This document shows, piece after piece, positions 29,772-41,432 of a stretch of DNA of 64,000 nt. The stretch spans positions 2,343,139 through 2,407,138 of the forward strand of contig VZQC01005691.1 of assembly GCA_009823505.1 (NCBI GenBank), written 5' to 3'. The notes beneath the pieces were generated by a model that saw only the letters and a list, made by a program, of their open reading frames with translations, was not told the origin of the DNA and searched no databases. This DNA is from Rhizomys pruinosus. Its lineage: Eukaryota; Chordata; Mammalia; Rodentia; Spalacidae. Positions within the stretch are counted from its first letter, which is position 1; each line of letters begins with the position of its first letter. The position numbers and the translations under genes are program-made.

Positions 29772-31867
29772 CCCAAACCCAAACCCAAACTTTTGAATCA
29801 AAGTCCCATTAACACTGGTAAAGTTTGCCTCTGTAAGGACGCTAGGCAAGAGGGAGCTCATGAAGCCTCCTCGGTTCACAACAAACTCAATGTGAGTCAT
29901 TCGTGTACACCTATGGAGACACCTAGCCCGTCCTGAGCAGGTCTGTCCCTGAAGCTGGCTCCTGGAACCCTCATGAGAAATCTGTTTCCAGCCAGTTTTG
30001 GAGTCTTTTAAGACTTGAGTCCCTGGGGACTGGAGGCCAAAAGCCTGGCTGGGTCTCGATAGAGACTTCACTTTTTTGGGCTCTGTAGGATCAGTTGGGA
30101 AGCCCTCCCCTGGGATTCTGCAGGAAGTTCGCCCTTTGTTTCCAGGTGAGGTGGCCCTTCTGCCCACGCCCAATCCATGGGGCTCGGGAGGATGGCAGCT
30201 CCTCCCACTGGGTGCTCAGAGCTTTCCCAGAACCATGCATCTTCCCGCAGTGGAAATCGCTCTCGGCTCCTGTTCCGCTGTCGCCCACAGGATGGCAGCC
30301 CGAGCGCTGGAGGAGAGCAAGAGTGTCGGTTAATTTCACAGAAAATTAGAGCCAGTAATGCTGTTTCCAATTTGAAAACAGAAGTCTGAGCCTGTCTCTA
30401 GAGACGGCTTGTCTTCACCACCGGCTGCCACGGGAAAAGAAAGTGTGGTCGACAGTGGGCGGCCCCAGGGCTGGCGCGGACTTGCGCTTTCTCTGGGCTG
30501 TCAACATGCTGGTCTGTGGGGCCCTGCCTTGGGAGCCTGCACCCACATTGTCGGAATTCCTAGCCAAGACCGGCTCCCTTGCTGAACATGTCTCTGGTCA
30601 TTGCTTGTCTACTGAGTGCCACTCCTGGACCCGATCAAGTCTCACTGCCTCAGCTCTGGTTGCCTGGCGTTGGGGTCTCGGGCTTTCTCTTCTGGGCAGC
30701 ACAGGCGGTGGCACAAGCCTCCAGCTGTTGTTTGCTACTCTGTTCCTGAAAAAGAGGAATAGACGCCACCATAGCTGCCCTTGTCCATGACAGCACCCTG
30801 AGTGATTTAATCCCAGTCTTTCGCACTTTTGAAGATTAAGAATGGCACCCCCTACCTCAAAGTCCATCGGGAGAAGAGGCCCCCTGGGGATCTGGTGACA
30901 CCACCCAATGGGTAGCTCTTTTGGAATCTTTACTAGTGCTGGGAAGGATCACCTGGGTTGAGGGACAGAGCCAGGTTCCTAGAGAGCTCAGGCTGCCCCT
31001 GCTTTTGAAAGCACTGTCCAGTGGCCAGTCCCCAATAGGAACTAAGCCTATTGGGCTGACTTGAGCAAGGAAAGACAGCAAGGATATTGTGGAGGCTGAG
31101 AGGGGCTACAATGGCTGTCCGTCTCTGTCATTTTCCTTAACCATGCATAACTGCACATTATTGAACTTACAGACCTGGCTTCTCTGACTTGTGGGCTTGC
31201 TGCTTGGAGCTACCGGGGTCCATGTTGGTACAACTACTCCCCGGGCTGTGAGACTGGGTGTTGGGTGCATGACAGGTAGGCTAGTGGCATCCATTAGCTC
31301 TGAAAACCACAGTGGAACATTCCCAACTTGTTAGGCAGGGGGCACTGTGGTTTCTAATGGGTCCCTTCAGTCTGTGCTGGAGGTGGAGGAAGGGCAAGAC
31401 TTACTGGGGGTGGGGGTTGGGGGTGGCAGGGCTGCTTAACCCAGATGAGGCTCAGCTGGGCAGTGGGGAAAGTCCCTTCCTATCTGAGGGGCAGTAAGTG
31501 GGCCCTGTGTGTAGCTCTGTCTTCTGGTCCTGTCACCCAAGGAAACTCCAGAAGTCCTTTTGAGAAGTCCTTGGTCCTTGCTGGGAGAGGAAGTGGTCAC
31601 ACAGGCTATGGCTTTAGGTCACAGTGGCTTCCTTAACTGATCCCTTCCTTCTTTACAAAGAAGGGGAGGCCATTCACAAGGCTCTGTGTGAATGTGGAGA
31701 CCTACGACCCAGGAGCTTCACTCTCTCAGGGCCCAGCTTTTGAAAAGATTTAGCCTCAGGTTGGGGACAAGGGCCTCAGTCTATAGATTGTTACTTTTTG
31801 AAACCTGACATGACAAAACAGTCTGTCCCACTTGGGTATAATAAGGATACTTGCACCCCAATTAAAA
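29772..31867. other. Unique sequence, no gene seen
   Basis: About 2.1 kb, GC-richer than its surroundings and almost free of interspersed repeats. It contains short overlapping frames on both strands without recognisable protein similarity, and a G-run cluster (listed). Low repeat content makes 30.1-30.9 kb a reasonable place to look for regulatory sequence. Confidence 0.5.
31403..31430 (+). other. Potential G-quadruplex
   Basis: Three G-runs of five separated by T or TT, then GG and CAGGG: four or more runs within 28 bases on the plus strand. Confidence 0.7.
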
Positions 31868-31878
31868 AGGAAAAGATA

Positions 31879-32090
31879 GGGTCTGGAGAGATGGCTCAGC
31901 AGTTAAGAACACTAGTTGCTCTTGCAGAGGACCCAGGTTTGATTCCTGGGCGGCTAAAGTCCTGTATAACTCCAATTCCAGGGGCGTTTGATGCCCTCTT
32001 TTGACTTTTGAGAGCATTGCACAACATGGATGCACTTACAAGCAGGCAATATACTCATACACATAAAAATAGTAAAATGTTAAAAAAAAA
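31879..32090 (+). mobile_element. B2 SINE
   Basis: GTCTGGAGAGATGGCTCAGC start; lost the CAGCACCCACATGG segment (TTGATTCCTGGGCGGCTAAA). Flanked by GGAAAAGATA (31868-31877 and 32097-32106). Confidence 0.93.
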
Positions 32091-32480
32091 TGAAAGGGAA
32101 AAGATACACGGAAAGCTGTGGCTGTCCATCCGATGAGTGGAGGGTGGAGCAAGTGGCAGTGAGCAGGGGGCATCAGCAATGTGGTGGAGCTGGGCAGTGG
32201 GATGGGTACGGAATTCTGGGGAAGATGACAGGTGATGGGCCTGGAATGGCTCCCAGGTGGTTAAAGGGAGAGGCCAATGGGCATAGGGACAGGGTCCCTC
32301 TTTCCTGCCTTCCTCTCCCTAATGAGCTCTTTCATTCAGCAATGGGTGGTCTGGGACTTAGGGAGGTACTGAATTGAGGAGGCCATAGTCCTGGTTTGAT
32401 TTTTGTGAGCTGGCAGTAAGCACTTGCTAAGGGATAGCAGGGCAGTGCAGGGCAAGAGTCCCAGGCCCAGCTCTGCAACT

Positions 32481-32481
<1 letters not shown>

Positions 32482-32551
<70 letters not shown>
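32482..32551. repeat. (GA)n microsatellite
   Basis: About 35 uninterrupted GA units. Confidence 0.98.
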
Positions 32552-32554
<3 letters not shown>

Positions 32555-32704
32555 TCCTGGGAACTCGTGCTGCCACAGCGATGCCCCACTTGTACATATT
32601 TTCTCATTAAAAAGGCTTAGCTGCTGCATGTAGGGAATTACAACACAGATAGCTTTATTTTCTTAAAAACTTTTAAATAAAAATCAGTTTTTTAAGTTGT
32701 TCTG

Positions 32705-33035
32705 AGATCCATATTATCCAGGGATCTATCTTCTTTGGATCCACTTATTCCCTGAGGACTCACATATTCTAAGAGGATCACACCCATCCAATTGGGAGTT
32801 CACCTTTTCCCCCAGGATCCACCAACTCCTAGCGCACCATGCCTGTTTCTCGGGAATCCCCTTATTTCCTATGTATCCATCTATTTCCTGGGGAAATCCA
32901 TCTATTCCCTGGAGATCTACCTACTCCCTGGGAAATCTATAGCCTGTGGGTCCACCTATTCCCATGGGACCCTCCCTGTTTTCTGGGCCCCCACTAACCC
33001 TTAGAAGATGCTCTGTTTCCTGGGGATCCACCGTT
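32705..33035. repeat. Degenerate 19-21-bp tandem array
   Basis: A worn minisatellite whose unit reads roughly GGATCCACCTATTCCCTGG. Clear units: GGATCCACTTATTCCCTGAG, TATCCATCTATTTCCTGGGG, AAATCCATCTATTCCCTGG, AGATCTACCTACTCCCTGGG, GTCCACCTATTCCCATGGG and GGATCCACCGTTCCCCGTGG; about 16-18 copies in all. Confidence 0.85.
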
Positions 33036-33374
33036 CCCCGTGGTGTTATTGCCTGGACATCCTTTCACATGCATCCTAGTGCCCCCTGAGTGAAATAAGG
33101 AAAAAGCCAGCTTTTCTGAGTAGAGTGTGGCTGCTTCTTCACAAACATACAGAGACACGATACTGTTGTCACTTGTCTCCACATCTCGTGGCCCCACTGT
33201 AGAGCGGGCTCATCCCATAACATCAGTTTCCTCAGCAAAGAAGCCAGTGGAACTTGTATCACAATGGTCCCGAGAATGAGCATTGATCAGGGAGTACCGG
33301 GGATTGTGTCTGTTAGTGACCTCAGTGCCATTAAAACCTTAACCACTCTCACCCTCATTCATACAGGCTCCATG

Positions 33375-33752
33375 TGGTGATTAATCTTAATTCTTAATTT
33401 GAAGTCTCTACAGTCACTTAGGAGACAAGCCTCTGTCATCCTAGTGAGGGACTGTCTGGATTAGGTTAGTTGAGATGAGAAGGTCCATCTTCTCTATGCG
33501 AGGTAGCATTCCATGGGCCTGAGGTCCTGGACTGAATAAAAAAGGAGACAGGGAGTTCAATACTAGCATCCATCACTCTTTGTTTCCTGGCCGAAGATGT
33601 AATGGGACCAGTTGCCTCGCAGACCGGCCACTGTGCCACCCTGTCATGCTAGATTCTACCCTCGAACAATGAGCCAAAATGAACCCTTCCTCAAATGACT
33701 TTTCCCAGGTATTTTGTCTTCATAATAAGACAAATAACTAATACTTCCCCTG
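33375..33752 (+). mobile_element. LINE-derived rodent repeat, 3' end
   Basis: GTGATTAATCTTAATTCTTA, TTCCATGGGCCTGAGGTCCT, GGACTGAATAAAAAAGGAG, AATGAGCCAAAATGAACCCT and AGGTATTTTGTCTTCATAAT through TAACTAATAC match the family seen reversed at 10.4-15.0 kb and forward at 59.7 kb. Confidence 0.6.
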
Positions 33753-35350
33753 ATGGTGGCCTTCAAAAATGTAAAACCACGAATACTCTCTAGAAGATGT
33801 GGGAGCACTTACCCCATTTGAATCACTAATAAGACGACAGCTGTCTTATGAACACATCGACTGTGCGTTCCCTAGAATGTGAACCCCCTTTCCTCTCTCC
33901 TACAGGATTTAGTGCTTATTTATACTTTCATGTTGCAAGAATCTTGTTTTATAGAACTTGCCAAAAGTCTGCTTCTAAACCTCTGACTTGAGTTTTCTGC
34001 TAATCTGTGGTGAAAAAAAAAATATATATCCTTCAAGGGAAGACCAGTCCACGAGGGACATAATGCTTTCTTTCATCATGATGCTCTGTCCTGGTACTGT
34101 CTATGGTCAGACAAAGGCGTTCAAGAAGCCCATCTGTCCTTAATCATTATCTCTGCAGCCCCAACTTTGTGAGGCCAATTATAAGCCGAGCTTAAGAAGC
34201 GTGGTCACCAAGAATCCCGATGTGACTTGGAACAGAGACGTTTAGGGGAAGGACTGGCCGGGTCGAATCCTCTGGCTCCTGCCTTCCCTCCCAGCTGGGG
34301 CACAGTGCGTACTCAGCTCAGAATCATGATGAAAACAGTGAACTGTGGAGACTTAGGTTCATATTGTGCTCACAGCAGTGTCTGTCTCAGAACAACCACC
34401 CTGTTGAAACATTAACATTCCTCTCAGTGGAGGCTCCATCAGGCAGACTTCTTGGCTCCTGTAGATCCGTAGACACCCATACATACACATTTGTCTCCCG
34501 AACTTCATGGGCCACAGGAACCAGAATATAGGTTCGATACTGCAGGACCAAGGTACATTCTCTTTGCCCTCCCTCCTAACTTGCATCTCCATTACAGGGT
34601 CTCTGTCACCACTCTCTGCCAGAGCCTGCCAATCTCTAGGCTCACCCTCAGCCACCGTAGCCCACTGTGGCAGTGCCAAGTCGTGAGTCACCCTCTGCTG
34701 ATGGTTCCTTTGTGACTGCCATGGTTGTCATCCTCGGCTTTTGGCTTGGGGCAGAGATAACCTTTGCGCTTTGCCCAAACTGCCCTGCCGTCTGGGAGTA
34801 TTCATGGCCTCCCAAATCCTTGACTGCATACTGCATCTTTGTACATTTGTTACCAGTCAGATGGCAGGGATCCTTCTGCTCTACCCAGATAGGACTCTTG
34901 GCAAGGCAAAGAAAACCTTGTCCAGTATTGGCAATTCGGGGTCTTGAGGTGCCCAAGACCTAAGCGCTGGACTGGCGGACCCAGAGGCTTATGGCTCTAA
35001 GCTATGAGAGTTAGGAACCTATGTCTCCAGCTTTAGAAAGTAGAGACATAGTTATCGGACTTTACCATCTCTAGCCCCTAGATTTGGTTACCATTTGGTT
35101 ACCATTACAATCCTTGGGTTTCTGTAGCAGTGGGCACCGGCAGGAATAGACAGCAGTAGGTGGCACCTTCTAGTGATAGCTTTTGTGTGGTCATTAGACA
35201 CTGGGACTTTTAGTCACACAGTGGCGATTGTAACAACTGTCAGGTTTATAGTGTTGGGATTCTCAGCCCTTGACAAGTGTTCCAACTCCTATCTGAGATC
35301 ATACGAGCCGTATGGCTTGGCCATTGGAACTCTTCCAGTGACCGACCTGA
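33753..35350. other. Unique sequence, no gene seen
   Basis: About 1.6 kb with no element or exon I can identify. Overlapping short frames on both strands at 34.4-35.0 kb lack any familiar protein features. Confidence 0.5.
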
Positions 35351-35359
35351 AGTTTGTAT

Positions 35360-35390
<31 letters not shown>

Positions 35391-35549
35391 TTCTATGTAT
35401 ATGAATGTTTTTCCTGCATGTAGGTATATCACTTACACGTGCTGCCTACAGAGGGGAGAAGAGGGTGCTGGATCCCTGGAAACTGGAGTTACTGACATTG
35501 TAGCTGCCATGTGGGTGCTGGGAACTGAATTCAGGTCCTCAGCAATCGC
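35351..35549 (-). mobile_element. B2 SINE, head missing, with (TTTA)n tail
   Basis: A TTTA tail (35355-35392) and body to GAACTGAATTCAGGTCCTCA; the CTCTTAACCGCTGAGCC head is gone. Confidence 0.88.
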
Positions 35550-35620
35550 GCCTGTTGCCACTGGGGTGGAGGCTGTAGCTACCTCAGCCCTGCTGGCCAC
35601 TGCTTTGCTGCTATCCCTGC

Positions 35621-35621
<1 letters not shown>

Positions 35622-35669
<48 letters not shown>
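35622..35669. repeat. (CT)n microsatellite
   Basis: About 24 CT units ending in CCCCCTCC. Confidence 0.97.
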
Positions 35670-35671
<2 letters not shown>

Positions 35672-36329
35672 CCTCCGTTACCAGCTTTAATAATCACAGT
35701 CAAGGAAAGACCACTCTTGAGGAGCTTTCTATTGGACAGAGGATAGCACAGGAGGGTTTCTCCTGGCTGCTTGGAGAAATAAGCCAAGTATTCTGTTTAT
35801 CAAGGTTCTACTGGGGTGGCATGGATGTTTGCACTCATCACGGCACAGCCCTTCAAGCAGTGAAGGACTGGATTAGCTGGGCCACCAGGGCATGTGCACC
35901 CCATCTGGCTACAGGGTGATCTAGAGTTTAGGGCTGGCTTAGAGTGCTGCTTTCCAAGGCCAGTGTAGACAAAGTGGAGCGTGTCTTGGACCAAGGGAGC
36001 AGTGGTCCTCTGCAGCCACTAGAGTGTCCTAAGAGCGACTGTGGAGTGTCCAAAGTAGTCCAGCTCCCATGAGGACAATCTGGCCAATGGCCAGTAAAGG
36101 ATGTGTCTGGCTGACAGCTCCCTGCTCAAGGCTGCCACGCACAAGGTTGTACCTACATATCTGCAGGCAAAGATTCACACATATAACATATAAAAGAAAG
36201 TAAATCGTTAAAAAAGAGTATGTTTATAATAAAAATATGTCATCAACATGAACAGTGCTTCAACAATATTAAACAGTGCTCTGAAAATGATTAACTCATG
36301 TCTCAGTGCCCCAAGGAGAGGTGTGTCCC
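35670..36329. other. Unassigned sequence
   Basis: No gene or clear element. 36130-36200 (GTACCTACATATCTGCAGGC, then ACACATATAACATATAAAAG) may be a weak SINE tail. Confidence 0.4.
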
Positions 36330-36495
36330 TCTAATCTGTCTCATAACCCTTTCCTTTGCTATCAGACTCTGTCTGCTAGATGATAAGTAGTTTGAAGACA
36401 GGTGATTTTTTTATAAAATATTGTCAGAGCCAAGTAAAATAATACCTGGCCCTCTGCATTGGTTGAGTGACTGGTTGTTTGAAGAATAAATGGAG
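36330..36495 (+). mobile_element. L2 LINE 3' relic
   Basis: CTAGATGATAAGTAGTTTGAAGACAGG followed by ATAATACCTGGCCCTCTGCA and a GAATAAATG end fit the L2 3' consensus order (CTAGACTGTAAGCTCCTTGA ... GCCTGGCACATAG ... CAATAAATG). Confidence 0.6.
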
Positions 36496-36525
36496 AGAGA
36501 AAGAAGGAGGAGTACCTACATATGA

Positions 36526-36727
36526 TTAAATTTTTTTATGTGTATGAGTATATTGCCTGCATGAGTATAAGTGCACCCATGCCATGCAATGCCCACAGAG
36601 TCAGAAGGCATTGGATTCACCTGGAACTGGAGTTAGGACGGTTGTAGCTGCCATGTGGGTGTGGGAATCGAACTCAGATCCTCTGCAAGAGTAAGTGGTC
36701 TTAACTGCTGAGGCATCTCTCTAGACC
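36526..36727 (-). mobile_element. B2 SINE
   Basis: Ends TGAGGCATCTCTCTAGACC; several small deletions (AGTCAGAAGGCATTGG). Confidence 0.92.
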
Positions 36728-36825
36728 ATGACTGAATTCTTACAGGAAGAAATTTTACCCTAAATACAGAGAGGGGAGATATTTCAAAATGGCATTTAAA
36801 GATGCCTAGCACTCTTTAATTTAAT

Positions 36826-37054
36826 TTTTAAAATATTCATTTTTAATTTTTATTCATATGTATGTGGATGTGTCTTGTATGTGTGTTTGCCTCATGTATG
36901 TGGGTGCCTGCTGGGGCCAGAAGAAGGCATTAGATCTCTTGGAGCTGGAGTTATAGGAGGTTGTGAGCCATCCTATGTGGATGCTAGGAATAGAACTTAG
37001 GTTCTCTGGAAGAACATCAAGCACACTTAACTACTGAGCATCGCCCTAGCCCCT
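36826..37054 (-). mobile_element. B2/B3-type SINE, old
   Basis: GGGGCCAGAAGAAGGCATTAGATCTC and ATGCTAGGAATAGAACTTAG body with a CATCGCCCTAGCCCC end. TGCCTAGCACT flanks both sides, a target duplication. Confidence 0.88.
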
Positions 37055-37446
37055 GCCTAGCACTTTATTAAGACTGTTCCTCATTTCATTGATTTATAGA
37101 TGTGTTATTGGAATGTAGTATAAAATTCCTCTGCCTGTAGTAGGGCTTGTTTCTTCAGTGGCTTGAGATGTGCTCCCTGGGAGTAGGGTCTACCTAAAGC
37201 AGAAGTTGAGTCTCAACTACTAATTTTGTGGTATCTAGTTTTGTGTAGGTCATGAAGTTCCTCAGAGAGGGCTGTGGCCAAGTCTCACAACTCACATTTG
37301 AACCACATTAATTTCTTCTTTTAGAGTTGGATTTTTGGTGGTAACTTTATGTTTAACTTATTGTACTTTACTTTTTAATTTTAGGAAGTTTTTTTTTTTC
37401 CTAGAAGCTTATAAAGTGTTTTAGACTTCGTTATGCTACGTATTTT

Positions 37447-37464
37447 TTTTTTTTTTGGTCTTTT
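37447..37464 (-). mobile_element. Micro-insertion: A-tail plus 8 bases of B1
   Basis: Between two CGTATTTT copies (37439-37446 and 37465-37472) lies only a T-run and GGTCTTTT, the last 8 bases of a B1 in reverse. It looks like an extremely truncated retroposition event. Confidence 0.5.
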
Positions 37465-37544
37465 CGTATTTTAAAAATACTTTAAAATGTAAATGGATGC
37501 ACCTCTGGGTCGGTGGGCAGAGCTCTGACACACCTCCCAATCAA

Positions 37545-38718
37545 GAAAACAAATGATCCAATCAAAAGATGTAAAGAGCTGAACAGAGACTTCACAAATG
37601 AAGAAGATGGCTGAGAAACATCTTTAAAAGTGTTCAACATCGCTAATAATTAAGGAAATGAAAATTAAAACTACTTTAAGACATCATCTTACCCTGGTAA
37701 GACTAGCTATGATCAAGAAAACAAATGATACCAAATGTTGGAGAGGGTGTAGGCTGGTGGGAATGCCATCTCATGTAGCACCTATGGAAAGTAGTGTAGT
37801 GAATTATTAAAAGACTCAAAATGAACCTACCACTTGACCCAGTCATACCACTCCTGGGTATATACCCCCCCCAAATCATTCTATTACAGGGATATGTTCC
37901 ACAATCATGTTTATTGCAGCTCTTTTCACAACAGCAAAGAGCTGGAAGCAACCAAAGTTCCCCTCAGCTGATGAGTGGATAATGAAAATGTGGTACATGT
38001 ACATAATGGAATTCTATGCAGTGGTAAAGAAAGATGACATCATAAACTTTGCAGGTAAATGGATGGAACTAGAAGCTGTTATGCTAAGTGAAATAACACA
38101 GTCCCAGAAAAACAAATGATGTATGGTGTCCCTCATTTGTGATCCCTAGCACCAAATCCTTATGTACTCTGTCATTTATTTTTGTCTTTTTGTGACAGGG
38201 TCTCCCTTTAGTCCTAGCTGGCCTAGAGCTCATTATGTAGACCAGGCTGGCTTTGAACTCACAGAGATCCACCTGCCTCTGCCTCCCGAGTGCTGGGATA
38301 AAAGGCATGCACCACCAACGCCCAGCCTAAGACAGTTCTTAGCCGCCATGTGGGTGCTGGGAAACAAACCCAGGTCTCTGCAAGAGCAGTCAGTGCTCTT
38401 AACCTCTGAGACATCTCTCCAGCACCTTACTCTGTCATTTTGGTATATGTGTGGAATGTATATATGTATATTTTGGAGTAATATAAATTTAAAGGGAACA
38501 ACAACAACAGAAGATTTTCTCAAAGATCTGACCCAAAATGTAAACTTCTACATCAAAAAAGTTAAAAAAAAACAAACAAACAACAAAACGAAGAAAAAGA
38601 GGCAAGATAGGACTTAACATGTAATGCATGCTCTGGTGGGGGCAGGGCATGGATGGGGAAACAGGTCTAAATTTGATTAGGAAAGTTTGTATGAGATACA
38701 CAAAGGCTCAATAAATTT
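37545..38718 (+). mobile_element. L1 fragment: ORF2 C-terminus and 3' UTR
   Basis: Starts in ORF2 (ATCAAAAGATGTAAAGAGCT), continues through GTTGGAGAGGGTGTAGGCTG, CATACCACTCCTGGGTATAT and TTATTGCAGCTCTTTTCACA, to the protein end segments DEWIMKMWYMYIMEFYAVVK and FAGKWMELE, then a 3' UTR and terminus (AGATACACAAAGGCTCAATA). The frame is broken by indels. A chimeric SINE (38178-38427) and a B1 in the A-tail (38719-38868) came later. Confidence 0.88.
38178..38427 (-). mobile_element. Chimeric SINE: B2 head fused to B1 (copy C)
   Basis: Third copy of the same composite, reversed. From the left: tail, TTGTCTTTTTGTGACAGGGT (B1 end), the B1 body to AACGCCCAGCC, then directly TAAGACAGTTCTTAGCCGCC (B2 head, reversed) to ACATCTCTCCAGCACC. 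A perfect 13-bp duplication, TACTCTGTCATTT, lies at 38165-38177 and 38428-38440, bracketing both halves. It sits in an L1 3' UTR, giving a clear relative age: L1 first, chimera second. Confidence 0.92.
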
Positions 38719-38868
38719 TTTTTTTGTCTTTCTGAGACAGGGTCTCCCTTTAGTCCCAGCTGGCCTGCAGCTTGCTATGTAGACCAGGCTGGCCTTGAAC
38801 TCACAGAGATCCTCCTGCCTCTGCCTCCCGAGTGCTGGGATTAAAGGCGGACGCCACCATGCCCGGCT
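38719..38868 (-). mobile_element. B1 SINE in the L1 A-tail
   Basis: TTTTTTTTTGTCTTTCTGAG to CGCCACCATGCCCGGC; TCAATAAA on both sides from the L1 terminus. Confidence 0.95.
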
Positions 38869-38884
38869 TCAATAAAAAATTTTT

Positions 38885-39535
38885 TAAAAAAGAAAAATGT
38901 CATGGAGATTTTGATCACGATTTTATTGAATCTGTAATTTGCTTTTGGTAGGTTGGTCATTGTCCCAGTATTGATTCTACCAATCCATGAGCATGGGAGG
39001 TCTTTCCATCTTCTAGTGTCTTCTTCTATCTCTTTCTTCAAGGATTGAAAGTTTTTATTGTAGAGATCTTTGATGTCTTTGGTTAGGTTTATTTCTAGGT
39101 TGTTTTTTAAAATATTTTTTTAATTTTTAATTTTTTTTATGTGTATGAATGTACTATCTGCATGCAGGTCTGTGTACCCGTGTCGTGCAATGCTGCAGAG
39201 GTCAGAAGAGGGTGTTGGACTCCACTGGAACTGGAGCCAAAGACGGTTCTCAGCCGCCATGTGGGTGCTGGGAATCAAACCCGGGTCCTCTGCAAGAGCA
39301 GTCAGTGCTCTTAACCACTAGGCCGTCTCTCCAGCTCCCTATTTCTGGGTTGTTTTAAGGCTACTATGAATGGAATTGATTCCATGTTCTCATTCTCTGA
39401 TGCTTATTATTGGTATATAAAAAAGCTAGTACAAACTGATTTTGCTGAGAGTGTTGATCATTTCTGGAAGTTTTCTGGTGGAATTTTTGGAATCTCTTAT
39501 GCATAATATGTAATATACAAATAAAGATAATTTCA
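38885..39535 (-). mobile_element. Ancient L1 ORF2 fragment, reverse orientation
   Basis: ATTTTATTGAATCTGTAATT, AATCCATGAGCATGGGAGGT, CTTTGGTTAGGTTTATTTCT and TTTCTGGAAGTTTTCTGGTG are antisense L1 ORF2 phrases. Split by a B2. Confidence 0.85.
39112..39337 (-). mobile_element. B2 SINE
   Basis: Non-duplicated type (ACTGGAGCCAAAGACGGTTC), ends CCGTCTCTCCAGCTCC. Flanked by imperfect TATTTCTRGGTTGTTTT. Confidence 0.95.
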
Positions 39536-39539
39536 AAAA

Positions 39540-40473
39540 AATGTAATGGAAATAAATGTGATTGGAACACAGTATGCTTTAGTTTGCTACCAGGTTCCAA
39601 GGTAACCTGTCAGCCATCCCTTTGAACTCCGAGGGTGACAGTACTGGGGTTCAGCAGCCCTTAGAAAGAGGAGCACAGCATAGAGATGGCCCTTGGCCCT
39701 AAGTGTCCTCATGAAAACTCGTCTATGCCTCCTGTGGCTGCCCCTGGCTCTGTAGGTCTCCCCCACCACAGCTCGGTGGGGACTACCAAACATCATTTTT
39801 CTGTGCTAAGAGTTATACATTTCCTGAGTTCAAAAAGGATGAAGAGCTTACTACATCAAGTCAGGCATGTGACAACCTAGATAAGATTCCAAATCAGCAG
39901 CAAGGTCAAAGGAGAGCTGGCAAACTGCAGAAGGTTTGCTCAGTGGCTTGACTTGGATACGCACATAACTCCCCTTTGACCTCCTGAGGCACAAGGAATG
40001 GTGTCATTCTGTCCCTTGTCCCCTTGTTTCACAGGGGTAAGACTGTTGTCTGAGAAGAGAGAGGTCCCTGAGGACCTCTGGGAAGGAGCCTCTGGCCGCA
40101 GAGAGGGGAGAGGTCTCCCAGGAGAATGCGCTGCACTCTGCCCCGTTTTTCTCCTTTCTCCCTCAGTTACTGTCTAACATTTGACTCTGCACTTGAATGT
40201 GCAGCTCTCTTCACCTGGAGCCTGCAGGTGCCTCGGATGGGGAGCCAGTGTTACAGAGAAGCTAGTCAGCTGGGCCACATGGCTGGTGTGACACACACCC
40301 AAGTGCATCTGTGTCCTCTGTCAGTCGGCCTTCTGTGATTCATCCTGAGGAAGTGATCGCAGACGGTCACATGGCCTCACCGGTAAGGCCTTTCCACAGT
40401 CTCATCATAATCAGAAACAACAAGAACTTCCAACGGGTAGAAAACAGCACCATGAATTAAAAATCATATTTTC
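39540..40473. other. Unique sequence, no gene seen
   Basis: No exon or element recognised in this 0.9 kb. Confidence 0.5.
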
Positions 40474-40646
40474 AGTTGAGGAAATGGATTGCTTGGTAAA
40501 GTGCATGAGGCCCTGCATTCATATCCCCAGCACATACACTAAAAGCTAGGTGTGGTGACAGATTCCAAGAACTCACAGGACAGCAGGCCTAGCTGAACAG
40601 CGAGCTCTAGGTTCAGTGAGAGACTGTCTCAAAAATTAGGGTGGAA

Positions 40647-41432
40647 CAGAGAATATACGTCTGAGAGATGTCCACCTCTCGGTGACATATCTACAGTGGA
40701 ACCTCTACACCTACTGGAACTTATCAGAACAGGGGGCGGAGAGAGTTCTAGCACATCCCTCAACTCCCACCAGAGATGCTTCCTTATACAATGGAGCGCG
40801 ATGCACACAGAAGGCCAGTTGGCTAAGTTTTAGAGAATAAGTTGGCTAAGTTTTAGAGAATAAGTAGGCTAAGTTTTAGAGAATAAGTTGGCTAAGTTTT
40901 AGAGAATAAGAGACTGCAGAGTGTGTGTCCCTAGAAAGGGACATATATTACACCTCACTCTAGCTTAGGAACCACTGTGGATGAAGGGGTGGAAAGATTT
41001 TAAGAGCCAGGGTTTGTGCATGAACATAGGGAAACGGACTTTCAGGGCACTGGAAGCTTGCCCAAGTGAACTTGTGGCAATGGTGGCATTGAGCAGAAGA
41101 GCCATGCCAACTCAGTCAGACAAGGCCCCAGAGTGGAGCAGAGGGATGGGCGGCAGACCGGCCCTAGCCTGGGAACAGTTGGAGTCTGATTACTGCTGGG
41201 TGAAGGAGAGCAGACCTTCCTTAAGATCTCTAGATAGGCTGACCAGACTCCTGTGCATGGATGTGCATTGAAGGACATCCTGGCAAAAATGCTTGACTGG
41301 ACAGGACCTAATATTGTATGGCAGAATACATGAAGTCCAGTGGGGTGATGTGGGGGACGTGGATGTGGGGGGTTCTAAATTTGATTAAGAACTGTTATAT
41401 GAAATGTATAAAAGCTCAATAAAAATATTTTT
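40647..41432 (+). mobile_element. 5'-truncated L1 3' UTR insertion
   Basis: Rodent L1 3'-UTR text (CAACTCCCACCAGAGATGCT, GAATAAGAGACTGCAGAGTG, TTTTAAGAGCCAGGG) ending in the L1 terminus TATAAAAGCTCAATAAAAAT. Target duplication AAAAATTAGGGTGGAA / AAAAATTAAGGTGGAA (40631-40646 and 41433-41448) shows it landed in the SINE. It contains an internal 23-bp tandem repeat. Confidence 0.85.
40819..40910. repeat. 23-bp tandem repeat, 4 copies
   Basis: Unit TTGGCTAAGTTTTAGAGAAT plus AAG, at 40819, 40842, 40865 and 40888, with a single T-to-A change in the third copy. Confidence 0.97.

Noticed and set aside
30443..30790. 115-codon open frame
   Set aside because: No similarity I recognise, overlapped by open frames on the opposite strand, no splice or promoter context.
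35173..35919. 248-codon open frame
   Set aside because: It runs through a TTTA repeat, a reversed B2 and a CT repeat, so its length is a by-product of repeats.
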